64,000 nt of DNA from Prochlorococcus marinus CUG1415 (lineage in GTDB: Bacteria; Cyanobacteriota; Cyanobacteriia; PCC-6307; Cyanobiaceae), in NCBI RefSeq assembly GCF_017696015.1, contig NZ_JAAORL010000001.1:62001-126000 (forward strand), written 5' to 3'. Position 1 is the first letter of the stretch, and every line of letters starts with the position of its first letter. The notes below the pieces were generated by a model. That model saw only the letters and a list, made by a program, of their open reading frames with translations, was not told where the DNA came from and ran no database searches. The position numbers and the translations under genes are program-made. Shown in pieces: positions 62,026-64,000 of the stretch.

Positions 62026-63480
62026 TTAACTTACTGCAAGATTTTTTGCTAATTCTGCTTTCTTCTCTAAAATTGCAGCAGCAGCTAAATGACCACTCAT
62101 TGTAGCCCCCTCCATAGAGTCTATGTAATCTTGTTTTGTGTAACTACCAGCCATGAAGAAATTAGATATAGATGTTTTTTGTTCGGGTCTGAAAGGTTCC
62201 ATACCGGGCGATTCTCTATAGAGTGATTGTGGAATTTGTACTACATTACTCCAAAGCAATTTAAGGTTTTTTGAGGATGGGAATAGACGGCGAACCTCTT
62301 TATCTATTTCTTTTGTAATTCTTTCTGTAGATCTTCCCATCCATTTATCGCCCGGAGTTAAAACACATTGGAGGAGTGATCCCATATCTTTTTTTCTATA
62401 ATCTGCTGGACTTGCTAGTGCTAAATCAGCAAAACAACTGAAAGAAGCATCAGCGGAATAAAGAAGGTTATCTAGTCCAGTTGGGAAGTTTCCCGTATTA
62501 TCTTTTTGTAATTCGGTAACCCAACCGTCGTATCTTAATTGGATTGTGGCAACAGCAACTGCTCTAAGTTTTTTTAAACCTTCAAATTCTTTAAATTGAT
62601 ACCATTCTTTTGGAATTATTTTTTTTATTCCAGGAACATCACAGGCAGCTAGAAATTTATCTGCAAACACTACCTGAATTCCTTCAGGAGAAGATATTTT
62701 TAACTGATTAACTGAATAAGAGGAAGATTCCTTTTCATAAATAATTTCTTCTACCTTATGGTTAAGATGGATTTTTGCCCCTTTGTTTGTGATGTAGTTG
62801 ACAATAGGTTGAGTTAACCACTTATGTGGAGAACCTTTTAAAAGATTAAGTTTTGAGGCTTCTGTTTTTGAAGCAAACATCATAAAGATAGTTAGCATGC
62901 ATCTTGCTGAAATATCTTTGCAATTAATAAAGCCCAAAGCATATGCGATAGGATCCCACATTCTTTCTAAACTTTTTTCGCTTCCACCATGGTTTAAAAA
63001 CCATTCTTTAAAACTAATTCTATCTAGATCTCTAATGATTTTCATTGCACCTTCATAGTCTATCAATCCTCTAACTATTGGGCTTGTACCTAAAGCTAAG
63101 GCATTTCTGAACTTATCTACCCAAGTAAGTTGTTCGGTGGTAAAAAAAGCTTTTAGTCCATTAAATGGAGCACCCAATGGGAATCTGAAATCTAAAGATT
63201 TCAAATCCCCACCATTATTGATGAATAGATGAGTATGATCTTTCGGGAGTAAATTATCTAAAGCTCCCACTTTTTTCATTAATTTAAACAGATTTGCATA
63301 ATTGTAAAAAAATACATGTAAACCCATTTCTATGTGGTTGCCCTCCTTATCTTCCCAACTTCCTACTTTACCTCCCCAAAATGACCTGCTCTCGTAAATT
63401 TCTACTTCGTGACCTTCATCAACTAAATTGACTGCCGCTGTAAGACCAGCTAATCCAGAACCAACTATTGCAATTTTCAC
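62026..63480 (-). CDS. crtQ: zeta-carotene desaturase (CrtQ/ZDS)
   Basis: This 484-residue FAD enzyme of the plant-type PDS/ZDS family desaturates zeta-carotene to lycopene. The dinucleotide motif is [54 protein letters not shown] and the C-terminal [27 protein letters not shown] are also family features. [13 protein letters not shown] and the length favour ZDS over phytoene desaturase. It is divergent from the A-type Fe-S carrier gene and is followed by the SRPBCC gene. Confidence 0.94.
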   Translation of the reverse strand: MKIAIVGSGLAGLTAAVNLVDEGHEVEIYESRSFWGGKVGSWEDKEGNHIEMGLHVFFYNYANLFKLMKKVGALDNLLPKDHTHLFINNGGDLKSLDFRFPLGAPFNGLKAFFTTEQLTWVDKFRNALALGTSPIVRGLIDYEGAMKIIRDLDRISFKEWFLNHGGSEKSLERMWDPIAYALGFINCKDISARCMLTIFMMFASKTEASKLNLLKGSPHKWLTQPIVNYITNKGAKIHLNHKVEEIIYEKESSSYSVNQLKISSPEGIQVVFADKFLAACDVPGIKKIIPKEWYQFKEFEGLKKLRAVAVATIQLRYDGWVTELQKDNTGNFPTGLDNLLYSADASFSCFADLALASPADYRKKDMGSLLQCVLTPGDKWMGRSTERITKEIDKEVRRLFPSSKNLKLLWSNVVQIPQSLYRESPGMEPFRPEQKTSISNFFMAGSYTKQDYIDSMEGATMSGHLAAAAILEKKAELAKNLAVS

Positions 63481-63579
63481 TTTTTCTTAAAATTATAACA
63501 AATCAAGTTTGGATATTGTTTGTTCTATGCATCCTATCGATTAAGTTTTTATATTATAAATAGTAGGAAATCTTTGTTT

Positions 63580-63972
63580 ATGGAAAATGTAGAAGTTAAA
63601 CAGGAAATTAAGAATTCTGATGATGGCAAGGGTATCTTAATTACTAATGATGCTATCGAGCAAATTTCAAATTTATTAAAGGGCCAAAGTGATCAAAAAG
63701 CACTCAGGGTAGGAGTAAGATCTGGTGGTTGTAGTGGGATGAGTTATACGATGGATTTTATAGGCAGTAATGAAATAAATCCCGATGATAAAGTTTATGA
63801 TTATTCATTAAAAGCTGATCAAAGTTTTCAAGTTGTTTGTGATCCTAAAAGTCTCTTATATATTTATGGAATGCAGTTAGATTTTAGTAAGGAATTAATT
63901 GGCGGTGGTTTTAATTTTGTAAATCCTAATGCTTCTCAAACTTGCGGTTGTGGAAGCTCCTTTGCAGTTTAA
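63580..63972 (+). CDS. A-type Fe-S carrier (SufA/IscA)
   Basis: From ATG 63580 this is a 130-residue HesB/IscA-like protein. The three cluster cysteines are Cys51 (GGCSG), Cys122 and Cys124 (TCGCG). The first about 18 residues are an acidic extension; an earlier in-frame Met at 63520 has no family match. It delivers Fe-S clusters to apo-proteins and complements the sufBCDS operon found 40 kb away in this window. It is divergent from crtQ. Confidence 0.94.
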   Translation: MENVEVKQEIKNSDDGKGILITNDAIEQISNLLKGQSDQKALRVGVRSGGCSGMSYTMDFIGSNEINPDDKVYDYSLKADQSFQVVCDPKSLLYIYGMQLDFSKELIGGGFNFVNPNASQTCGCGSSFAV

Positions 63973-63978
63973 TTAATA

Positions 63979-64000
63979 ATGAATAACGAAATTAATCCCA
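63979..64000 (+). CDS. start of a further gene (partial)
   Basis: An ATG at 63979, 6 bases after the Fe-S carrier stop, opens a frame beginning MNNEINP that is cut by the window end. The close spacing suggests co-transcription with the carrier gene. Only seven residues are visible, so no product can be named. Confidence 0.45.

Overview
The window is a compact, very AT-rich stretch of a marine picocyanobacterial chromosome, almost certainly a high-light-adapted Prochlorococcus. The grounds are photosynthesis genes (psbX, ycf66, two high-light-inducible-type proteins, crtQ, probable petL), a permuted two-piece tmRNA whose tag reads ANKIVSFSRQTAPVAA, many cyanobacteria-restricted families (DUF3120, DUF4346, DUF751, DUF2973, CRR7, PDZ/radical SAM/DUF512) and extreme compaction, with convergent genes touching or overlapping by a few bases. 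There is no rRNA, insertion sequence, prophage or CRISPR array. Assignments rest on reading motifs and family resemblance; no database search was run.

Layout. 1-3.3 kb: start of a SET-like protein on the minus strand, a candidate structured RNA, a thiamine-binding (MTH1187-type) protein, an orphan ParA overlapping a small membrane protein, and an aldo/keto reductase. 3.4-3.7 kb: two-piece ssrA. 3.8-11.3 kb: RlmL-like methyltransferase, YqjD/YqjE-like membrane pair, a LigD-phosphoesterase-like protein, smc and a PRC-barrel protein. 11.3-18.2 kb: LpxB-like glycosyltransferase, tRNA-Leu(AAG), accC, YggT, psbX, ycf66, an Hli protein with an exact 69-bp tandem duplication, and an SbmA/YddA-type ABC protein. 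18.2-26.7 kb: HIT protein, def, S9 peptidase and sufBCDS with an unrelated small gene where SufR normally sits. 26.9-33.8 kb: DUF4912 protein, pgm, rarA, PPTase, bcp, coaX, cysH. 33.9-39.1 kb: NDH-2, SLC13-type symporter with RCK_C domains, and a Ktr/Trk potassium system. 39.1-44.5 kb: RHH regulator with a palindromic putative operator, a Nif11-like leader-type peptide, ABC-F ATPase, a Cys-rich microprotein, HtrA protease and an Hli. 44.5-53 kb: YihY, inositol-phosphatase family, TolC, radical SAM/DUF512, DUF3120-nadB, VKOR-thioredoxin fusion. 53-64 kb: rimO, petL candidate, pterin/reductase genes, aroK, CRR7, GST, DUF751-rbfA-hemD, SRPBCC-crtQ and an A-type Fe-S carrier.

The genes are mostly housekeeping. 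Functional groupings are Fe-S assembly (sufBCDS plus an A-type carrier), sulfur assimilation and CoA supply (cysH, coaX, PPTase), Na+/K+ homeostasis with NDH-2, cofactor synthesis (nadB, hemD, pterin enzymes), envelope export (TolC, LpxB-like, ABC) and photoprotection (Hli, crtQ). The most unusual items are the double PTPS protein with one degraded active site, the A34 tRNA-Leu, the Nif11-like peptide that ends at its own GG site, the divergent LigD-PE-like protein, the small Cys-containing gene replacing sufR, several unreported-looking microproteins, and clean palindromes in regulatory gaps.
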